Positions 6,333-11,971 of a DNA stretch of 33,580 bases are shown in pieces. The position numbers were made by a program, and so were the translations under genes. The notes under the pieces were generated by a model. That model ran no database searches. It was given only the letters and a program-made list of their open reading frames with translations, and had not been told where the DNA came from. Position 1 is the stretch's first letter; each line of letters starts with the position of its first letter. The stretch comes from a virus, in IMG/VR virus record IMGVR_UViG_3300044695_002617, positions 1 through 33,580 of that record, one strand, 5' to 3'.

Positions 6333-6734
6333 TCATTCATCACTGAATGGATCATAGGCATCAGGTTGTGGTGCCTGCCTTCCACCACTGTTGCCACCAC
6401 TGTTGCCATCATCCTTTGGTCTGTCCAGTGAATGCACGTTGTCTGCCACGACAAATACCTGTTCACGTGGGTTTCCATCTTTGTCTGTGAATTTGCGTGT
6501 TTCCAAACGTCCATCCACAGAAATCAACCTGCCTTTTCCAAGGTAATCATTGATGTACCTTGCTGTGGATTCCCATGCTGTGATGCGAAAGAAATCTGCG
6601 TCTGCTGATCCATCTTTTGGTTTGATGCGTTTGTTGACTGCAATGTTAATTTCCACCACGTCTTTGCCTGTGTTTGTTGTCCTGAGTTCAGGATCACGTG
6701 TAATCCGTCCGATTAAAGTTATTCTGTTAAGCAT
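6333..6734 (-). CDS. ssb: Single-stranded DNA-binding protein
   Basis: The 133-residue product opens MLNRITLIGRITRDPELR, the classic OB-fold start of bacterial and phage SSBs. It continues with FFRITAWESTARYINDYLGKG and SVDGRLETRKFTDKDG. A glycine-rich linker (DDGNSGGNSGG) leads to the acidic tip DPFSDE, which resembles the DDDIPF-type peptide that recruits repair and replication proteins. It coats single strands during replication and annealing. The start lies inside the end of the SWIM gene (16-base overlap), with AAGG about 10 bases upstream. Its length is shorter than E. coli SSB and usual for phages. Confidence 0.95.
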   Translation of the reverse strand: MLNRITLIGRITRDPELRTTNTGKDVVEINIAVNKRIKPKDGSADADFFRITAWESTARYINDYLGKGRLISVDGRLETRKFTDKDGNPREQVFVVADNVHSLDRPKDDGNSGGNSGGRQAPQPDAYDPFSDE

Positions 6735-6967
6735 TTTTGTACTGCCTTTGCTACTGCTGTCATGTGCTTGCAGGCATGGTGGTTTGTGCCATTCAGCAAA
6801 TCAATGAAGTGTGGTTGTTTCTGTCTGCACTGTGCGTCCATGCAGTCACACGTTGTATGACCAAAAGGATTCACAAAGACTTCGTACCACTGCCACCAGT
6901 GGGTGCTACTTTGGACAATGAACATCATGCCATCTTCCAAAATAACATCCACCAACACCACTTCCAT
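6719..6967 (-). CDS. SWIM zinc-finger-like small protein
   Basis: The 82-residue protein has the arrangement C-x-C-x(n)-C-x-H: C40 and C42 in TTCDCMD and C66 and H68 in HACKHM. This is the pattern of the SWIM zinc-binding domain, found in proteins linked with recombination and in DNA- or protein-binding factors. The N-terminal 35 residues (MEVVLVDVIL, THWWQWYEVFVN) look like a beta lead-in. Here it is a free-standing domain between the ERF annealing protein and SSB, so help in DNA annealing or mediator function is plausible. The start is 2 bases after the ERF stop. Confidence 0.75.
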   Translation of the reverse strand: MEVVLVDVILEDGMMFIVQSSTHWWQWYEVFVNPFGHTTCDCMDAQCRQKQPHFIDLLNGTNHHACKHMTAVAKAVQKCLTE

Positions 6968-6969
6968 TT

Positions 6970-7677
6970 TTAGTCAATCTTAAATGGGTGTGGCAATTCT
7001 TTGTGCGTTGCTGTGATCCAATGATGGACATCAGGAATCGTGGTGCAACCTTCTTTTAATGCCTGATGGATAATGTCCGTTGCCTTCAATGGGTGGTTGA
7101 TGGTTTGCAATTTTAGTTTCAATTGATTGAACTGATCCATTGTGCCACCCACTTCTTGGAATTCTGCAAACACCTGTTTTGCAAACACAGCACGTGATGT
7201 GGTGGCATCCACCATTGTTGGTGCTGGTGCTGGTGCTGGTGCCTTTGCCTTCGATTTCGCAGGTGCCACATCCATACCTGCGTGGGCATCAGTGTCCGTA
7301 TCATCAATGATTGGGATCAGAAAATACTTTAACAATGCATATTTTGTGCATGACGTTATTGCCTTCTGCACACCTTTATCATCATTGCCTTTTGCCTCAC
7401 CAAACCAGATGAATTGGTCTGATTCACCACTGCTGGCATCCACGATTGTGAACTGCATCTGCACCACCACGTGTCCACCTTCATTGGTCATTTGCAGAAC
7501 ACTTGGTCTGATCTGGACACCCACTTCCACACACGCATTCCTGACAGCAGGCAACACATCATCCCATGCCTGATATTTGAATTTGAAATGGGCATTAAGT
7601 CCATTCTTTTCCACGTGTCCAATTGCCTGCGACACCTTCAGCACCTTCTGTGCCAGTGTTGTTGTTGCTGTGCTCAT
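6970..7677 (-). CDS. erf: ERF-family single-strand annealing protein
   Basis: This 235-residue protein matches the ERF superfamily of phage recombinases. The N-terminal core shows KNGLNAHFKFKYQAWDDVLPAVRNAC, WFGEAKGNDDKGVQKAIT and CTKYALLKYFLIP, all typical of the family. A linker rich in Ala and Pro (SKAKAPAPAPAP), made by a GGTGCT repeat on the plus strand near 7218, joins it to a C-terminal helical domain. ERF proteins form rings that anneal complementary strands for genome recombination or circularisation. It overlaps the Gam/Gp157-like gene as ATGA. The SSB, SWIM and RusA neighbours complete a recombination module. Confidence 0.9.
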   Translation of the reverse strand: MSTATTTLAQKVLKVSQAIGHVEKNGLNAHFKFKYQAWDDVLPAVRNACVEVGVQIRPSVLQMTNEGGHVVVQMQFTIVDASSGESDQFIWFGEAKGNDDKGVQKAITSCTKYALLKYFLIPIIDDTDTDAHAGMDVAPAKSKAKAPAPAPAPTMVDATTSRAVFAKQVFAEFQEVGGTMDQFNQLKLKLQTINHPLKATDIIHQALKEGCTTIPDVHHWITATHKELPHPFKID

Positions 7678-8219
7678 GCCATCACCTTCACTGTCATTGT
7701 TTCACTGTCCGGCACCACCACAAATCCTTCAGGCACTGTTTCCAACAGCAGTTGTTTTTGGTCTGCTGTGATTTTGCTGATTTGAAATTCTTCAGTGGTT
7801 TTGATTGCTTCCACCCATCCAAATTTGTGGGCAGTAGCTAGTGCCAATGATTTGTCCGAAACACGCACACCACCAGCAGATGTGCGAAATGACACACTGC
7901 CAAAAGCAGTCAACAGTGTTTTGGATTTTTGCAATTCCAATCTTCCCTTTGCAAATGCTTCAATGTGTGGTTCGTATAGATCACGCAAATAGGCAATCTT
8001 TGCCTGTTCACGTTGTTCGATCTTTGCCATGTTTGCACGTATGCTGTCATGGTGTGCCTTCTTGCCTGCCAAGATTGCTTCTGCCTTGCCAATGCGTTCC
8101 AACACTGCTTCCAGTGCCACCTGTGATGTGATGCCTTCTGGTGCCAGTGCTTCACACAGGATTTCACCTGTGGACACTTCCACCACTTGGTTGTCAATGA
8201 TTTGATATGTTCGTTCCAT
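7674..8219 (-). CDS. Gam / Gp157-like protein
   Basis: The 181-residue product starts at the ATG at 8217-8219, after the ribosome site AAGGAAACAAACAACA. A long charged helix (about residues 30-100, with IEQREQAKIAYLRDLYEPHIEAFAKGRLELQ) precedes a beta-rich end with KTLLTAFGSVSFRTSAGGVRVSD and GFVVVPDSETMTVKV. This layout, coiled coil then TxFGxVxFR and a pairing strand, resembles Gp157 and Mu Gam-type host-nuclease inhibitors, which protect DNA ends during recombination. The location directly upstream of the ERF gene supports this. The match is by pattern, so a related family without nuclease inhibition cannot be excluded. Confidence 0.6.
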   Translation of the reverse strand: MERTYQIIDNQVVEVSTGEILCEALAPEGITSQVALEAVLERIGKAEAILAGKKAHHDSIRANMAKIEQREQAKIAYLRDLYEPHIEAFAKGRLELQKSKTLLTAFGSVSFRTSAGGVRVSDKSLALATAHKFGWVEAIKTTEEFQISKITADQKQLLLETVPEGFVVVPDSETMTVKVMA

Positions 8220-8233
8220 TGTTGTTTGTTTCC

Positions 8234-8422
8234 TTACTTTGATTTGCGTGGACGTCCACGTCTGTCTTTGGTTGTCTTGCCAATGATGATGTTCATTGCC
8301 TGATACTTCAGGTTTTGGACACTCATGCCAGCATCTTCTGCGATTGCGTGAAACGGACGCAGACTTGCCTTGGTTTTGATCCACTGCACTGCTTCCATCA
8401 CGTATGGGTTTTCGTGTTCCAT
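8234..8422 (-). CDS. Small DNA-binding-like protein, 62 aa, first gene of the replication operon
   Basis: The protein starts MEHENPYVMEAVQW at the ATG at 8420-8422. Residues about 26-45 (AIAEDAGMSVQNLKYQAMNI) look like a helix-turn-helix. The C-terminus, KDRRGRPRKSK, contains RGRP, the core of an AT-hook that binds the minor groove of AT-rich DNA. It sits next to the AT-rich divergent control region (8430-8513), so a regulator of that region is a reasonable guess. The predicted promoter places the transcription start at about 8423, so the messenger may be leaderless; an in-frame GTG lies at 8431. Confidence 0.7.
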   Translation of the reverse strand: MEHENPYVMEAVQWIKTKASLRPFHAIAEDAGMSVQNLKYQAMNIIIGKTTKDRRGRPRKSK

Positions 8423-8429
8423 CACAATC

Positions 8430-8457
8430 ACATTACCACATTTAATTATTTTGTCAA
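8430..8457 (-). promoter_or_regulatory. Promoter of the replication operon
   Basis: On the minus strand a perfect -35 TTGACA (8452-8457) is followed after 16 bases by TAATGT (8430-8435). Transcription would start about 8423, next to the ATG of the 62-residue gene at 8422. It lies back to back with the plus-strand promoter at 8486-8491, in an AT-rich gap. Confidence 0.6.
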
Positions 8458-8461
8458 CATA

Positions 8462-8513
8462 TTGTTATTATTTTATGGAATTATGTATAATGGATTTGTC
8501 ACCACGTGGTGGC
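8462..8513 (+). promoter_or_regulatory. Promoter and 5' leader hairpin of unit B
   Basis: TATAAT lies at 8486-8491, with a weak -35 TTGTTA at 8462-8467 (18-base spacer). Predicted start is near 8498. There a hairpin forms: GTCACC (8498-8503), loop ACGT, GGTGGC (8508-8513), with one G-T wobble. Its centre is the 12-base palindrome CACCACGTGGTG (8500-8511), which could also be a protein operator. The ribosome site CGGAAACAAACA follows directly. Confidence 0.65.
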
Positions 8514-8526
8514 ACGGAAACAAACA

Positions 8527-8808
8527 ATGACAAACGAAACAATGGAATATTGGAACAAACTTGCCAAAGGCAATGACCATAAAATTGATGATAACTTTTA
8601 CAACGTGGGTGATCTGGTGATGGTCACCAAAGACATCCAATTCAAAATCAATGGTGACATCTGCCAAATCTTTCAAGGTAGCACTGGCACTGTGACAGCA
8701 GTGGGCAATGCACCCACAATCTATGGTGGATTTGTGCCAATGGTCACAGTGTCCATTGATGGTGCGCCATACAATTTCTTGGCATCAGACATCTGCTATA
8801 AACTTTGA
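8527..8808 (+). CDS. Hypothetical protein, 93 aa, first gene of unit B
   Basis: Translation starts at the ATG at 8527, after CGGAAACAAACA; an upstream in-frame GTG at 8506 falls in the leader hairpin. After a short helix (MEYWNKLAKGND) the protein is beta-rich: VGDLVMVTKDIQFKINGDI, then QGSTGTVTAVGN, then GGFVPMVTVSIDGAPYNFL. This resembles a small SH3-like or KOW-type barrel, which often binds RNA or ribosomal proteins. I cannot place it in a named family. It heads a plus-strand operon of about ten small genes. Confidence 0.75.
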   Translation: MTNETMEYWNKLAKGNDHKIDDNFYNVGDLVMVTKDIQFKINGDICQIFQGSTGTVTAVGNAPTIYGGFVPMVTVSIDGAPYNFLASDICYKL

Positions 8809-8815
8809 CACTATC

Positions 8816-8835
8816 GGGTGGTGTTGCCACCACCC
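8816..8835 (+). promoter_or_regulatory. Intercistronic tetraloop hairpin, unit B
   Basis: The same 8-base stem as at 2474-2493, GGGTGGTG / CACCACCC, here closes the loop TTGC (the reverse complement of GCAA). It begins 7 bases after the stop at 8808. ACCAACAACAGGAAATAAAAC follows, that is the shared spacer and a ribosome site for the next gene. No T-run is present. Confidence 0.8.
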
Positions 8836-8857
8836 ACCAACAACAGGAAATAAAACA

Positions 8858-9214
8858 ATGACAGACAAATTGAAATCGGAAATCAAATCCAAGATTGCAG
8901 AAATTCAGGACAGTGGATCATCAGGTGATTGCCACTGTTTTCGTGGCGACATGATGAATCCACCAGAACAGTGTGACGACTGCTGGAATCAAGGTGAATT
9001 GCAAGAGTTAAAAGATTGGGTGGAAATGACATCCAACAACCTTGCCAACCAAGAGTTATCACTAGGCACACCAGCAACCATGTCACCAGATTGCGTCCGT
9101 ACATGGTGGGCAGATTACACAGAAGAAATGGCACAGCACCAATTGACTGAATTGCAGATGAACATTCTGTTCTGCTACAGTGTCTTGCCAATCATCGAAG
9201 GTGAATTGCGATGA
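8858..9214 (+). CDS. Hypothetical protein, 118 aa, cysteine motif
   Basis: The ATG at 8858 follows AGGAAATAAAACA. The N-terminal 18 residues are a charged helix (MTDKLKSEIKSKIAEIQD). A possible zinc knuckle follows: C25 and C27 in GDCHCFRGD, then C39 and C42 in EQCDDCWNQ. The remainder is helical, with QELKDWVEM and EEMAQHQLTELQMNILFCYSVLP. No family is recognised. It is the second gene of unit B and begins a chain of ATGA overlaps, since its stop overlaps the next start at 9211. Confidence 0.78.
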   Translation: MTDKLKSEIKSKIAEIQDSGSSGDCHCFRGDMMNPPEQCDDCWNQGELQELKDWVEMTSNNLANQELSLGTPATMSPDCVRTWWADYTEEMAQHQLTELQMNILFCYSVLPIIEGELR

Positions 9215-9594
9215 TCTACGCAGTGATTTCTCGTGATGAATTTGGCACTATCACAGATGTGAAGGCATCGTGCCACAATACCCACTTTGATGCAGATGTG
9301 ATTTCACTTTTTTATGGTGTCACAGAATGGTGTGCCATGAAATTGCGTGTCAATTTCATTGACGTGAATCATGGGTACCCACGTGATGCCACCACGCAAT
9401 TTCAAATCAAATGCATTCCAACATCATCTGTGATTGCATGGATGGAAGAATGCATTGGCATCATGGACAGTGCCAGATTGGACAAATCTGCCAGTGTCAC
9501 AGAAGCAGTTGAATATGTGGTGAAATTTGTGGAAACATTCATCACAGACAACATTGACGAAATCATCAAAAACAATCAGGAAACAAACCAATGA
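9211..9594 (+). CDS. Hypothetical protein, 127 aa
   Basis: The protein starts MIYAVISRDEFGTITDVKAS, which reads as a beta hairpin, and then alternates strands and helices (VISLFYGVTEWCAMKLRVNFIDV). A C-terminal helix (EAVEYVVKFVETFITDNIDEIIK) follows. No family is recognised. ATGA overlaps at both ends link it to its neighbours, so it is almost surely translated by coupling. Its base style matches the main genome. Confidence 0.78.
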   Translation: MIYAVISRDEFGTITDVKASCHNTHFDADVISLFYGVTEWCAMKLRVNFIDVNHGYPRDATTQFQIKCIPTSSVIAWMEECIGIMDSARLDKSASVTEAVEYVVKFVETFITDNIDEIIKNNQETNQ

Positions 9595-9881
9595 ACAACC
9601 AACCAAACAACAACCAGATCACCAACCAGACCATGTCACAGACCATCATGCCTTCACCAGAACGCATCAAGGAAATCGAAGCATTTGACAATGCGTGGGC
9701 ATCACTGCGTGGCAATCCGAAACGTGCAGAAATCATTCAGCAGATGATTGACAATGGCACACTGATGTCTTATGGCAAACCACGCAGACGTCCACGCACC
9801 CATGACATGACATGGGCAGATGGGTTCACAATGCTGGCACTGATTGCCATTGCCATCTTTGTGGGTGTGGTGCTGAAATGA
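9591..9881 (+). CDS. Small membrane-anchored protein, 96 aa
   Basis: An Asn- and Gln-rich start (MNNQPNNNQITNQTM) leads to a charged central region with basic GKPRRRPRTHD. A C-terminal hydrophobic segment follows at about residues 79-95 (FTMLALIAIAIFVGVVL). This is a tail-anchored layout, with the N-terminal part in the cytoplasm and the basic patch next to the membrane. Function is unknown. A later start at MSQTIMPSPERIKE is possible, but the ATG at 9591 forms an ATGA overlap with the gene before it, which I prefer. Confidence 0.72.
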   Translation: MNNQPNNNQITNQTMSQTIMPSPERIKEIEAFDNAWASLRGNPKRAEIIQQMIDNGTLMSYGKPRRRPRTHDMTWADGFTMLALIAIAIFVGVVLK

Positions 9882-9892
9882 GCATGAGTGAA
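9876..9892 (+). repeat. 17-base direct repeat spanning a stop/start overlap, copy 1
   Basis: AAATGAGCATGAGTGAA occurs here and at 10166-10182, 290 bases apart. Each copy contains the TGA of one gene and the ATG of the next, and encodes the same start, MSMSE. Recombination between the copies would delete exactly one gene and leave a working ATGA junction. Confidence 0.85.
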
Positions 9893-10171
9893 ATCATCAA
9901 GTTTACACCACGAACTATCAAGATTTATAAGTGTGATGTATGCCAACAATCGTTTGAATGGGGCGAAGAATCTCATCTTTGGGGGTCGATAGGGCATCAA
10001 GATATTGGGGCAAGACAGTTCAAAGTTTGCTCGAATGAATGCCGCAGGAAAGCACCTAACATCACAGACTTGGATTACATCACTGGAGACTATAAATGCT
10101 CGGATGGTGGCAAAGTGGTAAACGCTCATTGGGACGAATGGGATAATCAAACGGGGAGGTTTGCAAAATGA
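9878..10171 (+). CDS. Zinc-finger-like protein, 97 aa, flanked by direct repeats
   Basis: The protein starts MSMSEIIKFTPRTIKIYKCDVCQQSFEW. Two pairs, C19-x2-C22 and a later VCSNEC, fit a treble-clef or zinc-ribbon-like site; another Cys lies in YKCSDGG. The rest is hydrophilic. The gene differs in base style from its left neighbour: runs such as GGGGG and GCCGC occur here that are otherwise rare. Together with the flanking 17-base repeats this suggests that it is an inserted gene. The function is unknown. Confidence 0.75.
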   Translation: MSMSEIIKFTPRTIKIYKCDVCQQSFEWGEESHLWGSIGHQDIGARQFKVCSNECRRKAPNITDLDYITGDYKCSDGGKVVNAHWDEWDNQTGRFAK

Positions 10172-10182
10172 GCATGAGTGAA
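10166..10182 (+). repeat. 17-base direct repeat spanning a stop/start overlap, copy 2
   Basis: This is the second copy of the repeat at 9876-9892, with identical sequence. It holds the stop of the zinc-finger-like gene and the start of the gene at 10168. Confidence 0.85.
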
Positions 10183-10419
10183 TTGAAGCCGATTGAGAAT
10201 GCACCGAGAGATGGAACTTTTCTTTTGCTTGCATGGGTTGAAGAAAAATCTTTAATGTTCAAGATAGAAAGAGGTGCTTTTCATGTTGGTTATCAACAAT
10301 GGCACGTTCCTTCGCTTGGATTTGATGTTGTCCCACAATGGTGGGATTGGTCGCATCCAAATCCACTTTTTAACATTAACAAAGATGAACTGGAAAAGTA
10401 TGCAGAGGATCAAAAATGA
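10168..10419 (+). CDS. Hypothetical protein, 83 aa (DUF551-like pattern)
   Basis: The start MSMSELKPIENAPRDGTFLLLAW and the later HVGYQQWHVPSLGFDVVPQWWDW fit a pattern seen in small phage and prophage proteins, in which W-x-P-I-x-x-A-P-x-D-G-x-x-x-L and a WxP or WxPLP end occur. That family has no known role. The base style resembles the preceding inserted gene rather than the main genome (for example AGAGGTGC and CGAGAG). ATGA overlaps connect it on both sides. Confidence 0.72.
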   Translation: MSMSELKPIENAPRDGTFLLLAWVEEKSLMFKIERGAFHVGYQQWHVPSLGFDVVPQWWDWSHPNPLFNINKDELEKYAEDQK

Positions 10420-10580
10420 GCGACAAGGAAATTAAGTTAATGATTGCAAAAGAATGCCTTGTGGCAATGCTGTCCAACTCAGGTGAACGTGCAAGTTGTT
10501 TCAGTGAACAACTTACACATAATGCTTGGAAGTGTGCCACAAGACTTTTGAAATTAAGTGAAAAAGAGGAAAAGAAATGA
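10416..10580 (+). CDS. Small hypothetical protein, 54 aa
   Basis: This short frame starts MSDKEIKLMIAKECLVAML and ends KLSEKEEKK. It is predicted to be mostly helical and has three cysteines. Both ends are ATGA overlaps with neighbours, which is the main support for it being real. No family is recognised. It lies in the stretch with atypical composition. Confidence 0.68.
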   Translation: MSDKEIKLMIAKECLVAMLSNSGERASCFSEQLTHNAWKCATRLLKLSEKEEKK

Positions 10581-10780
10581 CACCACTGCCAATCAAAGAA
10601 ATTCCACTGGAATACTTCACCCACCCACGCAGGTTGCTGTGCATCAACATGACTGCACACTCTCCTGCGTGGATCATCTGCCAGTGGGATCAACTAGAAG
10701 GAAAGTTCATGTTGGACAAAGAAGTGGATATGTGGTTGGAACCTACCCACTTCTGTGAACTGCCACAGGTGCCACAATGA
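10577..10780 (+). CDS. Small hypothetical protein, 67 aa
   Basis: The product starts MTPLPIKEIPLEYF and is rich in Trp, Pro and Cys (AWIICQWDQLEGKF, WLEPTHFCELP). It looks like a compact beta protein. It has no family that I recognise. It is linked by ATGA overlaps to the genes before and after. The base style here returns to that of the main genome. Confidence 0.7.
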   Translation: MTPLPIKEIPLEYFTHPRRLLCINMTAHSPAWIICQWDQLEGKFMLDKEVDMWLEPTHFCELPQVPQ

Positions 10781-10956
10781 ACTATATGCTTTATGACATG
10801 GATGTTGAAGTGGTTGAACATAAAATTACAGGTGTCTGGAAGATTGGCAACAATGACCACATTGAATTGAAATTCTATGATGGGCAAAAACCAAAATGGT
10901 TTCATCGTTTGATGGCACGTGTCTTTCTTGGATGGACATGGGTGGATTTGAAATGA
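10777..10956 (+). CDS. Small hypothetical protein, 59 aa
   Basis: The frame starts MNYMLYDMDVEVVEHK and continues with KIGNNDHIELKFYDGQ and WFHRLMARVFLGWTWVDLK. It is likely a small beta-rich protein with a C-terminal amphipathic helix. Overlaps of four bases at both ends support it. No homolog is recognised. Confidence 0.68.
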   Translation: MNYMLYDMDVEVVEHKITGVWKIGNNDHIELKFYDGQKPKWFHRLMARVFLGWTWVDLK

Positions 10957-11075
10957 TGGCACTGAAGGCACTTGGCATTCTTCTGCTGGTTTTGGCACTC
11001 ACCTTTGTGGGTGCCTTGCTGTATGCGTGGGCACTGCTGTCCGACATTGAATTCCGTGATGAAGAAGAATCTTGA
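10953..11075 (+). CDS. Small single-pass membrane protein, 40 aa
   Basis: The product starts MMALKALGILLLVLALTFVGALLYAW..., a membrane segment at about residues 5-29, followed by a short acidic tail (DIEFRDEEES). The arrangement fits a type II or signal-anchor peptide in the inner membrane. It starts in an ATGA overlap and its last 17 bases overlap the nuclease-like gene. Small membrane proteins of this type are common accessory phage products; the role is unknown. Confidence 0.65.
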   Translation: MMALKALGILLLVLALTFVGALLYAWALLSDIEFRDEEES

Positions 11076-11526
11076 TTGCCATACACCCAAAGGCAGGCAG
11101 TGGATTGAAAAGCAGAATGAAATTGCACATCGTGTGGCGGAAAGATTTGGGCATGACGTAATCTTCACACCTGACACAGATGCCAAGGTTGATTGTATAT
11201 TCACAAAAGACAATGTAATTGTGGGCATTGCGGAAATCAAATCACGTGATCTGAAATTGGATCAACTACGCACAATGGGCACCTACTTGGTGACTGAAGA
11301 AAAACTGTTGGCAGGCATCGAAATTGCCAAATACTTCCGTGCACCATTTGCACTGATTATCAACCTGAAAGACGCAGACATCTTCATCAAAATCTGCAAC
11401 GCAGAAGGTGAACGTTTGGTGTCTTGGAAATCTGATCTGACACGCACACAGGCAACCTGCAATGGTGGACAGGCAGACAGGCAGAATGCCTATGTGTCAT
11501 TGTCCACCATGCTGGTGTTGCGTTAA
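11059..11526 (+). CDS. PD-(D/E)xK nuclease-like protein, 155 aa
   Basis: Residues about 35-65 read FTPDTDAKVDCIFTKDNVIVGIAEIKSRD. The spacing of D (in KVDCIF), then E-x-K (AEIKSR), is the core motif of the restriction-endonuclease-like fold. The following ALIINLKDADIFIKI fits the next strands. An N-terminal helix (RQWIEKQNEIAHRVAERFG) is common in this fold too. The enzyme may cut DNA, for example host DNA or phage branched DNA, or may protect against competitors. The start at 11059 overlaps the membrane-protein gene; its stop overlaps the opposing gene's stop by 4 bases. Confidence 0.7.
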   Translation: MKKNLDCHTPKGRQWIEKQNEIAHRVAERFGHDVIFTPDTDAKVDCIFTKDNVIVGIAEIKSRDLKLDQLRTMGTYLVTEEKLLAGIEIAKYFRAPFALIINLKDADIFIKICNAEGERLVSWKSDLTRTQATCNGGQADRQNAYVSLSTMLVLR

Positions 11527-11783
11527 ACGTCTTTTGCCTTGGCAAAGGCATCATGCTGTTTGATGGCATCATACACTGCCTTGACATCCAAATCTACCAT
11601 TTCAGGCAGTGGCACCATGTAATTGGTGAGTGGTGCATTGTCATCCAGACGTGCCTTTTGGTTGACGTAGCAGGCAAGTGTGGCATTGCCTGCCTTTGAT
11701 CGAAAGTCATAAACGACTTGCATCAATCGGTGATATGTCGCTTCGATACCAAATGCTGTTGGTAAGTTAATTTGTAATGCCAT
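11523..11783 (-). CDS. Hypothetical protein, 86 aa, last gene of the late operon
   Basis: I chose the ATG at 11781-11783 within the end of the preceding gene (17-base overlap). The product starts MALQINLPTAFGIEATYHRLMQVVYDFRSKAG and ends with a helix. Small proteins of this style often sit downstream of tail fibres, with a role that is not established. It ends in TAA (11523-11525), which overlaps the TAA of the converging plus-strand nuclease-like gene. No terminator is visible between the two operons. Confidence 0.7.
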   Translation of the reverse strand: MALQINLPTAFGIEATYHRLMQVVYDFRSKAGNATLACYVNQKARLDDNAPLTNYMVPLPEMVDLDVKAVYDAIKQHDAFAKAKDV

Positions 11784-11955
11784 CTTCTTTTGCCTCTTCT
11801 GTTTGTGCTGGCACCAATCGTGCCATGATGTCATGCAGTCTTTGCACTACTTCAAACACCTGTCCTGCCTGCCCAATCGTGCCATTGAATGGTGCTGATT
11901 CCAGTGCCATCTTTAATAGGTTCGCTTCATCTTCGGTTAATTCCAATACAACCAT
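11767..11955 (-). CDS. Hypothetical protein, 62 aa
   Basis: The frame starts MVVLELTEDEANLLKMALES, predicted helical and acidic, and ends AQTEEAKEDGITN. The ribosome site AAGGAG, a strong match, lies about 12 bases upstream, right after the fibre gene's stop. It overlaps the final gene of the operon. No function is known; small helical proteins after a fibre gene can be chaperones, but that is a guess. Confidence 0.7.
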   Translation of the reverse strand: MVVLELTEDEANLLKMALESAPFNGTIGQAGQVFEVVQRLHDIMARLVPAQTEEAKEDGITN

Positions 11956-11971
11956 GTTTCTAGTTTACTCC

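Noticed and set aside
7210-7245. GGTGCT repeats as a microsatellite element
   Set aside because: They encode the Ala-Pro linker of the ERF protein and keep its frame.
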